Source: Mycobacterium aquaticum (GTDB taxonomy: Bacteria; Actinomycetota; Actinomycetes; Mycobacteriales; Mycobacteriaceae). From it: a stretch of DNA of 64,000 bases. The stretch is taken from NCBI RefSeq assembly GCF_002086485.1, contig NZ_MVHF01000030.1, positions 1 to 64,000 on the forward strand. Reading direction: 5' to 3'. The position numbers were made by a program, and so were the translations under genes. Shown one piece after another: positions 57,461 to 64,000 of this stretch (within the stretch, counting starts at the first letter, position 1; each line of letters starts with the position of its first letter). Under the pieces are notes generated by a model that saw nothing but the letters and a program-made list of their open reading frames with translations, was not told where the DNA came from and searched no databases.

Positions 57461-59241
57461 CTGAGTACGGTACCGACGCCACCGCGCTGCGCGGCAAGGC
57501 GCACCGGCGCATTGTCGGTGCCGTACCCGTCATAACCATCGACCCGCTGCACGAACTCGAAGAACACCGTGCCGACCGTCCGCGTGTAGAAGTGGATGAA
57601 ACTGCCCGCGCCGGCGCGGTCGTAGAGCAGGTTCAGCTCGCGCAGTTCGGCGACCACAGAGTCGTCGAGGCCGAACCGCCCCGACAAATAGTCGTAGTAG
57701 TTGTCCGGCACCCGCAGGAAGGTCAGCCCGTTGGCGGCCGCCGCGCGGGCCAGAGCGACGACATCGGTGCAGGCGAATGCGACGTGCTGAGGCAGGTCGG
57801 CCCCGTCGAGGATGTGTGGGGCGACATTGAGCGGCAACCGCACCGAGCAGTCGGCATTGCGCATGACCTGGCTGCGGACCAATCCACTCGGGCCGGGAAC
57901 CTCCGCGGGGGCGTCGGCGGACAGGCCGAACACACTGGTGAGAAACAGGACGGCGTCTTCGGCGGTCTGCCACGGCTGAGACAGATTGACGTGGTCGATC
58001 GCCCGTACCGGCGTCGTCACCTGGTCGACGCCCCCGTCGAACTCGGCCGCCCAGGCGGGCTCCGCGGTGTCGCAGGAGGTCCAGAAGAACGCGGTGCCGT
58101 CGGGGGCCACGGCAGCACCCAGCGGTTGTTCGGTGGCGTAGGTGCGCCGGTACGCGATCGGCGCCATCAGTTCGGCAGCCCGGGCGGTGGTTGCGTCGGC
58201 GTCGGGCACCTGCAGTCCGACCGCAGCGACGTGCGGCACCTGATCGCGGGCCTGCTGCTCGTTGAGCACGACGCGCGCCTCCCCCGCCGACCACAGCGAT
58301 ACCGGCTTGCGGCGGTGCCGTCCCCGCGGGGTGAAACCGAGCTGGCCCAGCATCACCTCGACCTCACTGGTGTCCTCGGCCTTGATCTCGACGAAGTCGA
58401 AACCCGTGGGCGGCTTGGCCTCGGTCAGCCCGTGCGTCACGTGGTCGGCCAGCCACAGCAGCGACCGCAGCGCGTGGACAGCGGTGTGGCCCGGGTCGGT
58501 CTGCCGGAACGTGTCGTTGAAGACCTCCAACGACAGCGGCCCGGAGTAGCCGGCAGCCAGGGTGTGCCGGACGAAGGTGGGCAGGTCGAAGGCCCCCTCG
58601 CCGGGGAACAGCCGGTGATGCCGGCTCCACGACAAGACGTCCATGGAGAGTGCGGGGGCGTCGGCCAATTGCAGGTAGAAGATCTTCTCCCCGTCGATCC
58701 CCTCGATGGCCGCCGGGTCGTGGCCGCGGGAGAGCACATGGAAACTGTCCAGGCACACACCGACATTCGGATGGTCGGCGAGTTCGACGATGCGCCACGC
58801 GCGCCGGTAGTCGTCGACGAACCGACCCCACGCCAGCGCCTCGAACGCGATGCGGATGCCGTAGTGAGCCGCGACGTCGCCGATGCGGCGCAACTGGTCC
58901 GCCGAGACCTCGTCGGAGTCGACGGTGGCGGTCGCCACGTTGCTGCACACCAGAACGGTGTCGATGCCGAGCCGCTGCGCGGTGGCAAACGTCGCGGCGG
59001 CACGTCGCAGGTTGTCGATGAACGTCGCCTCGTCGACGCCTTCGAGGTCACGCAGCGGCTGGTAGAGGTCCAGGCTCAAACCCAGCCTGCGGGCCAGGTG
59101 ACGGATTTCCTCGGGCGAGTGATCGCTGGCGATCAGATCGGGTTCGAAGATCTCGACGCCGTCGAAACCCGCGGCGGCGCAGGCGTGCAGCTTCTCGACC
59201 AGCGAGCCGGACAGCGAGACGGTGGCGATCGACATCCTCAT
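57457..59241 (-). CDS. qsuB: 3-Dehydroshikimate dehydratase fused to an HPPD-like domain (QsuB)
   Basis: This is a 594-residue two-domain protein (ATG 59241, MRMSIATVSLSG). The N-terminal xylose-isomerase-like barrel (1-280) has metal ligands Glu134 (AFEALAWG), Asp165 (CLDSFHV), Gln191 (YLQLADAP) and Glu239 (LSLEVFND), as in the Pseudomonas enzyme. The C-terminal VOC/4-hydroxyphenylpyruvate-dioxygenase-like half (from about 285) includes IDHVNLSQPW and FFEFVQRVDGYDGYG; in homologues it seems structural. The enzyme makes protocatechuate from 3-dehydroshikimate. It is first in a leftward operon with aroQ, with a TetR operator 9 bases upstream of the start. Confidence 0.92.
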   Translation of the reverse strand: MRMSIATVSLSGSLVEKLHACAAAGFDGVEIFEPDLIASDHSPEEIRHLARRLGLSLDLYQPLRDLEGVDEATFIDNLRRAAATFATAQRLGIDTVLVCSNVATATVDSDEVSADQLRRIGDVAAHYGIRIAFEALAWGRFVDDYRRAWRIVELADHPNVGVCLDSFHVLSRGHDPAAIEGIDGEKIFYLQLADAPALSMDVLSWSRHHRLFPGEGAFDLPTFVRHTLAAGYSGPLSLEVFNDTFRQTDPGHTAVHALRSLLWLADHVTHGLTEAKPPTGFDFVEIKAEDTSEVEVMLGQLGFTPRGRHRRKPVSLWSAGEARVVLNEQQARDQVPHVAAVGLQVPDADATTARAAELMAPIAYRRTYATEQPLGAAVAPDGTAFFWTSCDTAEPAWAAEFDGGVDQVTTPVRAIDHVNLSQPWQTAEDAVLFLTSVFGLSADAPAEVPGPSGLVRSQVMRNADCSVRLPLNVAPHILDGADLPQHVAFACTDVVALARAAAANGLTFLRVPDNYYDYLSGRFGLDDSVVAELRELNLLYDRAGAGSFIHFYTRTVGTVFFEFVQRVDGYDGYGTDNAPVRLAAQRGGVGTVLR

Positions 59242-59249
59242 GGCGTCGT

Positions 59250-59269
59250 AATGTACCAATTAGTTCATT
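59250..59269. promoter_or_regulatory. Predicted TetR operator 1, qsuB/tetR divergent promoter
   Basis: AATGTACCAATTAGTTCATT is a 20-base imperfect palindrome (8 of 10 arm positions pair). It sits between the qsuB and TetR start codons. The 17-base core ACCAATTAGTTCATTAG recurs at 60044-60060 with two changes. Confidence 0.7.
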
Positions 59270-59292
59270 AGAGCGGAAGAGGACGACGGGAG

Positions 59293-59967
59293 ATGACCGG
59301 CCGCCCAGTAAGCTCACCGGTCATGGCCGCCAAGCCCAAAGCCGAGCTGCAACGCGATGCCGAACGCACGCGCGCGGAGCTGCTCGAGGTGGCCACCGAG
59401 GTGTTCGCCGAGTCGGGCTATTCGGGCGCCCGCGTCGACGAGATCGCCGAGCGCACCCGCACCACCAAGCGGATGATCTACTACTACTTCGGCGGCAAAG
59501 AGCAGCTCTACCTGGCCGTTCTGGAGAACGCCTACCGCGGGATCCGCGAAGCGGAACAGAAGCTGCGGGTCGATCACGACAATCCGGTCGTCGCGATCCG
59601 CCGGCTGGCCGAGGTGACGTTCGACCACCACATCGCCCACGACGCCTTCATCCGCCTGGTGTCGATCGAGAACATCCACCGCGGCGAGTTCATTCGGCAG
59701 CTTCGTGAGCTACCCGAACTGTCCGCCCCCGCCACCTCTCTACTCGACGAGATCCTGCGCGACGGCCGCGCCGCCGGCATGTTCCGCGAGGACGTCGACG
59801 CCCTCGACGTACACCTGGTGATCAGCTCCTACTGCGTATTCCAGGTGGCCAATCGCTACACCTTCGGCTACCTGTTCGGCACCGACCTCACCGAGACGTC
59901 ACGTCGGGCCCACCTGCGTCGCATGCTCGGCGACGTGGTGGTCGGCTGGCTCACCAGCCAAGCCTGA
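59293..59967 (+). CDS. TetR-family regulator of the quinate/shikimate cluster
   Basis: This is a 224-residue protein (ATG 59293; ATG 59323 is an alternative). The HTH lies at about 26-72 (RAELLEVATEVFAESGYSGA, then VDEIAERTRTTKRMIYYYFG). A long helical effector domain follows. It is divergent from qsuB, with one operator in between and a second upstream of the dehydrogenase gene. It is therefore the likely repressor of both arms, relieved by a pathway compound such as quinate, shikimate or protocatechuate (inference). Confidence 0.9.
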   Translation: MTGRPVSSPVMAAKPKAELQRDAERTRAELLEVATEVFAESGYSGARVDEIAERTRTTKRMIYYYFGGKEQLYLAVLENAYRGIREAEQKLRVDHDNPVVAIRRLAEVTFDHHIAHDAFIRLVSIENIHRGEFIRQLRELPELSAPATSLLDEILRDGRAAGMFREDVDALDVHLVISSYCVFQVANRYTFGYLFGTDLTETSRRAHLRRMLGDVVVGWLTSQA

Positions 59968-60038
59968 ACCGCCCCAACCAGAGATCCACCTCACACCGCG
60001 CCCTTGACGCGATCGGCATCACAGTGCTCTACTTTCCG

Positions 60039-60058
60039 TACGAACCAGTTAGTACATT
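60039..60058. promoter_or_regulatory. Predicted TetR operator 2, upstream of the dehydrogenase-pca operon
   Basis: TACGAACCAGTTAGTACATT matches operator 1 along ACCA(A/G)TTAGT(T/A)CATTAG and contains GTAC-N-AAC-NN-GTT-N-GTAC symmetry. It ends 15 bases before the ATG at 60074, in a good repressor position. Confidence 0.7.
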
Positions 60059-60073
60059 AGGAAGCGAGAGAGC

Positions 60074-60934
60074 ATGACACAGCGGCCGCCCTACTTGGCG
60101 GGCCTCATCGGCACCGGCGTCGGCCCCTCGCTGACTCCTGCGCTGCACATGGCCGAAGGCCGAGCGCAGGGGCTCGAATACGTCTACCGCACCTTGGACC
60201 TCAACGTTCTCGGGCTGTCCCCCGAGCAGGTCGGCGAGATGCTCACGTGGGCCCGCAGGCTCGGCTACGACGGCCTCAACATCACCCACCCCTGCAAGCA
60301 GCTCGTCGTCGGTCACCTCGACGACATCGACGCCAGCGCCCGCACCCTCGGCGCGGTCAACACCGTGGTGTTCCGCGACGGCCGGGCTGTCGGCTACAAC
60401 ACCGACACCACCGGTTTCGCACACGGTTTCGCCGAAGGGCTGCCCGGCGCCGCCACCGGATCGGTGGTCCTGGTGGGCGCAGGCGGCGCGGGCACCGCGG
60501 TCGCCGACGCCCTCTTACGCCTGGGCACCGCCCACCTGAGCATCGTCGATCTCGACGTCGACCGGGCCTCGACACTCGCCCACGAACTCACTGACCGTCA
60601 CCCGGACGCGCGCGTCGAGGCTTCGTCGTTCGACAAGCTCTCGGTCCTGCTGCCCAACACGGACGGCCTCGTGCACGCCACCCCGACCGGCATGGCCGAG
60701 CACCCCGGCGTGGCCTTCGACACCGCTCTGCTGCACCCCGACATGTGGGTCGCCGACATCGTGTACCGCCCGCTGGACACCGCCCTGCTCCAGGCCGCGC
60801 GCGCCGCCGGTTGCCGGACCCTCGACGGCGGGCACATGGCGGTCTACCAGGCCGTCGACGCGTTCGCCCTGATCACCGGCGTCGCCCCCGACGCCGCCAG
60901 AATGTCCGCCCATTTCCGCGATCTCGTCTCGTAA
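60074..60934 (+). CDS. aroE: Shikimate/quinate 5-dehydrogenase (AroE family, catabolic)
   Basis: This is a 286-residue enzyme. The substrate site has GVGPSLTPALH (Ser19, Thr21), NITHPCKQ with catalytic Lys75, NTVVF and NTDTTGF with Asp111. The nucleotide loop is GAGGAGTAVADALL (about 136-149). The VDLDVDRAS segment has Asp after the second strand, favouring NAD+ over NADP+ and so a catabolic QsuD-like role. It would oxidise quinate and/or shikimate to the 3-dehydro acid. ATG 60074 follows GGAAGCGAGAGAGC. Confidence 0.88.
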   Translation: MTQRPPYLAGLIGTGVGPSLTPALHMAEGRAQGLEYVYRTLDLNVLGLSPEQVGEMLTWARRLGYDGLNITHPCKQLVVGHLDDIDASARTLGAVNTVVFRDGRAVGYNTDTTGFAHGFAEGLPGAATGSVVLVGAGGAGTAVADALLRLGTAHLSIVDLDVDRASTLAHELTDRHPDARVEASSFDKLSVLLPNTDGLVHATPTGMAEHPGVAFDTALLHPDMWVADIVYRPLDTALLQAARAAGCRTLDGGHMAVYQAVDAFALITGVAPDAARMSAHFRDLVS

Positions 60935-60975
60935 ACCGGCTCAGCCCAGCACAATTCGACTTTGAGGAGTACACC

Positions 60976-62313
60976 ATGACCACTACTGCCCCGCACCCTC
61001 CGGACGCCTCGACCGGGCGGACCCCCCGGCGCGCCGCGCTGGCCAGCTTCATGGGCAGCGCCGTCGAGTACTACGACTTCTTCCTGTTCGGCTCGGCAGC
61101 AGCGCTGATCTTCCCGCACGTGTTCTTTCCGTCCGGCGACAAGGCGGCATTGGTCATGTCGTTCGCCACCTTCGGATTCGCCTACATCGCCCGCCCTATC
61201 GGCGCATTCGTCCTGGGGCATTTCGGCGACCGGGTCGGCCGCCAGCGGGTCCTGATGTTCACCCTCGTACTGATGGGTGTGTCGACCTTCCTGATCGGCT
61301 GCCTGCCGACCTTCGCCACCATCGGCTGGGCCGCGCCGGCACTCTTGGTGATCTGCCGTCTGATGCAAGGGTTTTCGGCAGCCGGCGAGCAAGCGGGAGC
61401 CAGCTCATTGACCCTCGAGCACTCCCCCGATGACCAGCGCGCCTATTACACGTCGTGGACCCTGACCGGAACCCAGGGCGGGCTCATCCTGGCGTCGCTG
61501 ATCCTCATCCCGTTCGTCTCCCTGCCCGACGAGGACAAGTACAGCTGGGGCTGGCGGGTGCCATTCTGGATGAGCGCCGTGGTGGTCGTCGTCGCGTACT
61601 TCATCCGCCGTCGCCTGCACGAAACACCGCAATTCACCGAGGCGAAGGCCGCGGGCACCATCGCCCGGATGCCGCTGATCCCGTTGCTGCGCAACCACTG
61701 GGCCGACGTGCTGCGCGTCATCTTCTGCGCGTTCATCGCCGCGGTTTCGACAGTGTTCGGCAACCTGGCCATCGCCTACGGCAAGGAGGTGGGCCTGCCC
61801 GCCGACATCACCCTGTGGCTTGTGGTGGCGGCCAATGTCGTCGCGCTGGGAACCCAGCCCCTGTTCGGCAAGCTGGCCGACCGGATCGGGCGCAAACCGG
61901 TGTTCGTCTACGGCGCACTGTCTTCGGCGGTGATGATGCCCTTCTACATGTTGTCCATGAGCGGCGGAAACCAGGTGCTCATCTTCGCGCTTGCGGTCGC
62001 GACCTTCTCCTTCGGCTACGCCGCGGCCAACGCCGTCTGGCCGTCGTTCTACGGCGAGATGTTCTCCACCCAGGTGCGCTTCTCCGGCGTGGCGATCGGC
62101 ACCCAATTAGGTTTCCTGGTCGCAGGTTTCGCGCCGTCGATCGTCACCGCGCTCGGTGGCGTCCGGGACGGCGGCTGGGTGGTGATCAGCATCTTCACCG
62201 CCGTGGTCTGCTTGATCGCCGCAGGCTCCGCGTTGACCGCCCGCGAGACCCGAGGGGTGCCCACAGCACTGCTGGGTACCCGCGAGACCGCCGACAAGAC
62301 TGTCGCGCAGTGA
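60976..62313 (+). CDS. MFS transporter, metabolite:H+ symporter type (quinate/shikimate uptake)
   Basis: This is a 445-residue, 12-segment permease from ATG 60976, preceded by TTTGAGGAGTACACC. Family signatures are ASFMGSAVEYYDFFLFGSAA in segment 1, ARPIGAFVLGHFGDRVGRQR (the MFS loop 2-3 motif), RLMQGFSAAGEQAGASSLTL, WGWRVPFW, and GKLADRIGRKP in the second half. These mark the MHS group that includes shikimate (ShiA) and dicarboxylate carriers. Its place after the dehydrogenase gene supports import of quinate, shikimate or protocatechuate. Confidence 0.9.
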   Translation: MTTTAPHPPDASTGRTPRRAALASFMGSAVEYYDFFLFGSAAALIFPHVFFPSGDKAALVMSFATFGFAYIARPIGAFVLGHFGDRVGRQRVLMFTLVLMGVSTFLIGCLPTFATIGWAAPALLVICRLMQGFSAAGEQAGASSLTLEHSPDDQRAYYTSWTLTGTQGGLILASLILIPFVSLPDEDKYSWGWRVPFWMSAVVVVVAYFIRRRLHETPQFTEAKAAGTIARMPLIPLLRNHWADVLRVIFCAFIAAVSTVFGNLAIAYGKEVGLPADITLWLVVAANVVALGTQPLFGKLADRIGRKPVFVYGALSSAVMMPFYMLSMSGGNQVLIFALAVATFSFGYAAANAVWPSFYGEMFSTQVRFSGVAIGTQLGFLVAGFAPSIVTALGGVRDGGWVVISIFTAVVCLIAAGSALTARETRGVPTALLGTRETADKTVAQ

Positions 62314-62330
62314 GTTCGAAAGAGCCCGTC

Positions 62331-63110
62331 ATGAAGATCACCGACACCAATCCCGACAGCGCCTCGGCGAGCCAGGCCGAGATCAACGCCGAGATGGCCG
62401 CCATCGAAACCAGTTACCTGCAGTCCGGCATCGAGGAAACCCAGCCGCGGTTGGACTACGCACCGTACCGCAGCAGCCTGCTTCGTCACCCCACCAAGGA
62501 CTTGCACCACGCTGATCCCGAGACCCTCGAGCTGCACGCTCCGGTGTTCGGCGCCCGCGACGTGCACCCGCTGGAATCCGATTTGACCATCGCACACCAC
62601 GGTGACCCGATCGGCGAGCGCATCGTCGTCACCGGACGCATCGTCGACGGCGCTGGCCGGCCGGTGCGCCGCCAACTCGTCGAGATCTGGCAGGCCAACG
62701 CGGCAGGCCGCTACATCCACAAGCGCGATCAGCATCGGGCGCCTGTGGACCCCAACTTCACCGGCGTCGGTCGCTGCCTCACCGACAACGACGGCACGTA
62801 CCGGTTCACCACGATCAAACCGGGCCCATACCCGTGGAAAAATCACCACAATGCATGGCGGCCCGCGCACATTCACTTCTCGCTGTTCGGTACTGATTTC
62901 ACGCAGCGGATGATCACCCAGATGTACTTCCCCGGCGACCCGTTGTTCGCGCTGGACCCGATCTATCAGTCGATCACCGACGCCAAGGCCCGCGACCGGC
63001 TCGTCGCCACCTACGACCACGACGTCACCACGCACGAGTGGTGCACCGGCTACCGCTGGGACATCGTCCTGACCGGTTCGCAGCGCACGCATTTCGAGGA
63101 GGACCACTGA
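62331..63110 (+). CDS. pcaH: Protocatechuate 3,4-dioxygenase beta subunit
   Basis: This is a 259-residue intradiol dioxygenase subunit with all four Fe(III) ligands: Tyr128 (RYIHK), Tyr167 (GPYPWKN), His180 and His182 (RPAHIHFSLFG). The 39-, 13- and 2-residue spacing equals that of known PcaH. The N-terminal extension (about 35 residues) and PPYRSSLLRHP-like segment are normal for actinobacteria. It cleaves protocatechuate to 3-carboxy-cis,cis-muconate with PcaG. The TGATG overlap couples it to pcaG. Confidence 0.95.
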   Translation: MKITDTNPDSASASQAEINAEMAAIETSYLQSGIEETQPRLDYAPYRSSLLRHPTKDLHHADPETLELHAPVFGARDVHPLESDLTIAHHGDPIGERIVVTGRIVDGAGRPVRRQLVEIWQANAAGRYIHKRDQHRAPVDPNFTGVGRCLTDNDGTYRFTTIKPGPYPWKNHHNAWRPAHIHFSLFGTDFTQRMITQMYFPGDPLFALDPIYQSITDAKARDRLVATYDHDVTTHEWCTGYRWDIVLTGSQRTHFEEDH

Positions 63111-63679
63111 TGGGCGCCACGCCACAGGAAGCCCTGCTGACGGCCACCCCGGGCCAGACCATCGGCCCCTTCTACGGTTACGCGCTGCCGTTCGAACGCG
63201 GCAACGAGCTCGTCCCGCCGGGTATCCCGGGTGCCATCCGATTCCACGGCACGGTCACCGACGGTGACGGCAGACCGGTGCCCGACGTGATGCTGGAGAT
63301 CTGGCAGACCGACGCCGAGGGCAACGTTGCACGCACCGCGGGTTCGCTTCGCCGCGACGGCTGGACGTTCACCGGGTTCGGCCGGGTCGCCACCGACGAC
63401 GAAGGCCACTTCGGTTTCAGCACAGTCGAACCCGGCGCCACCGATCCAGGCCGTGCCCCGTTCATCGCCGTCACCGTGTTCGGGCGCGGCTTGCTCAACC
63501 GCCTGTTCACCCGCGCTTACGTGCCCGGGCCGGGCTGTGCCACCGAACCACTGCTGGCCGGTCTGCCCGCGGACCGCAGGCAGACGTTGATCGCCGAGCG
63601 CGACGCGCAGGGCCTGCGCTTCGACATCCGGCTGCAGGGTCGCGACGAGACGGTCTTCCTGCGGTATCCGGGTCAGTGA
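63110..63679 (+). CDS. pcaG: Protocatechuate 3,4-dioxygenase alpha subunit
   Basis: This is a 189-residue partner subunit with the same beta-sandwich fold (TPGQTIGPFYGYALPFERGN; VPDVMLEIWQTDAEGN; FGRVATDDEGHFGFSTVEPG; APFIAVTVFGRGLLNRLFTR). The iron-binding tyrosines and histidines are absent, as expected for PcaG, which shapes the active site of PcaH. It starts one base inside the pcaH stop and ends in a GTGA overlap with pcaB. Confidence 0.95.
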   Translation: MGATPQEALLTATPGQTIGPFYGYALPFERGNELVPPGIPGAIRFHGTVTDGDGRPVPDVMLEIWQTDAEGNVARTAGSLRRDGWTFTGFGRVATDDEGHFGFSTVEPGATDPGRAPFIAVTVFGRGLLNRLFTRAYVPGPGCATEPLLAGLPADRRQTLIAERDAQGLRFDIRLQGRDETVFLRYPGQ

Positions 63680-64000
63680 GCGACCTGTTCTGGCCCGGCG
63701 ACCACCGAGCCGGCCCCGTGATGAGCGAGGCGGCGTTCCTCGGCGCGCTGGTGGCGGCCGAAAATTCCTGGCTGGCAACCCTCGTCGCAGTGGGCCTGGC
63801 ACCGCGGACGGCGACCACCGAGCTCGGCACGCTGGTCGGTCGGACGGACCTGGACGCGATCGCCGCAGGCGCCGAACGTGACGGCAATCCCGTCACCGGT
63901 CTGGTCGGCCTGTTGCGATCACGGGCAGGCGTCGAGGCAGCGCGGTGGCTGCACCGCGGACTGACCAGCCAGGATGTGCTCGATACCGCCCTGATGCTGT
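63676..64000 (+). CDS. pcaB: 3-Carboxy-cis,cis-muconate cycloisomerase, 5' part (cut by window edge)
   Basis: GTG 63676 opens a frame that runs to the window end (108 codons). It reads MSDLFWPGDHRAGPVMSEAA, GALVAAENSWLATLVAVGLA and WLHRGLTSQDVLDTALML. The last is the TSQD signature of the fumarase/aspartase superfamily as found in PcaB. It converts the ring-cleavage product into gamma-carboxymuconolactone. The order pcaH-pcaG-pcaB is the common actinobacterial one; pcaC/D are expected just beyond the edge. Confidence 0.9.
   Translation, partial: MSDLFWPGDHRAGPVMSEAAFLGALVAAENSWLATLVAVGLAPRTATTELGTLVGRTDLDAIAAGAERDGNPVTGLVGLLRSRAGVEAARWLHRGLTSQDVLDTALML

Overview
The window looks like a fast-growing environmental mycobacterium (Mycolicibacterium, M. 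smegmatis/M. fortuitum type). The evidence is high GC, a long block from about 7.5 to 46.6 kb that (from memory) follows the order of M. tuberculosis Rv3193c to Rv3216, and hallmark genes: whiB7, uvrD2, adnA/adnB, mycoredoxin-1, moeZ and entC. Genes absent from that order, as I remember it, and a plant-aromatic catabolic cluster argue against a host-restricted slow grower.

Region 1 (1-5.8 kb) is the right part of a small prophage or phage-satellite-like element. It holds a frame-broken WhiB-like gene, a P27-type small terminase-like gene, small unknown genes, an iteron/palindrome block, an HK97-fold major capsid gene, and a leftward cargo pair (lipoprotein plus SWIM zinc-finger protein). No portal, tail, large terminase or integrase gene is visible. 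The element abuts an initiator tRNA-fMet gene.

Region 2 (6-18.5 kb) has a berberine-bridge-type flavoenzyme, the UPF0182 membrane protein, a PDZ/Lon-like protease, a zincin-like protein, a ThiF/cyclodehydratase-like protein, an ABC1-family kinase, and whiB7. The whiB7 leader is elaborate: promoter, alanine-rich 102-codon uORF, attenuator hairpin. uvrD2 follows.

Region 3 (18.6-46.6 kb) is mostly housekeeping. It has an acyl-CoA dehydrogenase pair with a MaoC-like hydratase, mycoredoxin, NudC, a K+ channel, three small membrane proteins, the AdnAB helicase-nuclease, LipV, an alkyltransferase-like protein, MoeZ, a DUF3152 metalloprotease, TetR, an MmpS-like protein, a ferritin-like protein, RhlE, a PP2C phosphatase next to an orphan ParA, a histidine phosphatase, isochorismate synthase and a GNAT. 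Three copies of a GAGCAGAC...GTCTGCTC inverted repeat lie between genes, two followed by tandem 17-18 bp units.

Region 4 (46.7-57 kb) is accessory. An FCD-type GntR regulator sits in a set with an amidase and a permease/DUF6176-like/PLP-barrel/aldehyde-dehydrogenase operon. Copies of one operator (ATCAG-nTTGT-CTGAT) lie in front of the amidase, the regulator and the permease operon. This reads as an uncharacterised amide/amino-compound catabolic regulon. An IlvD-type dehydratase and a divergent MmyB-type regulator follow.

Region 5 (57-64 kb) is a quinate/shikimate to protocatechuate to beta-ketoadipate cluster: 3-dehydroquinate dehydratase, 3-dehydroshikimate dehydratase, TetR, shikimate/quinate dehydrogenase, MFS permease, pcaH, pcaG, and a pcaB cut by the window edge. 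Two matching TetR operators predict coordinate control of both arms.
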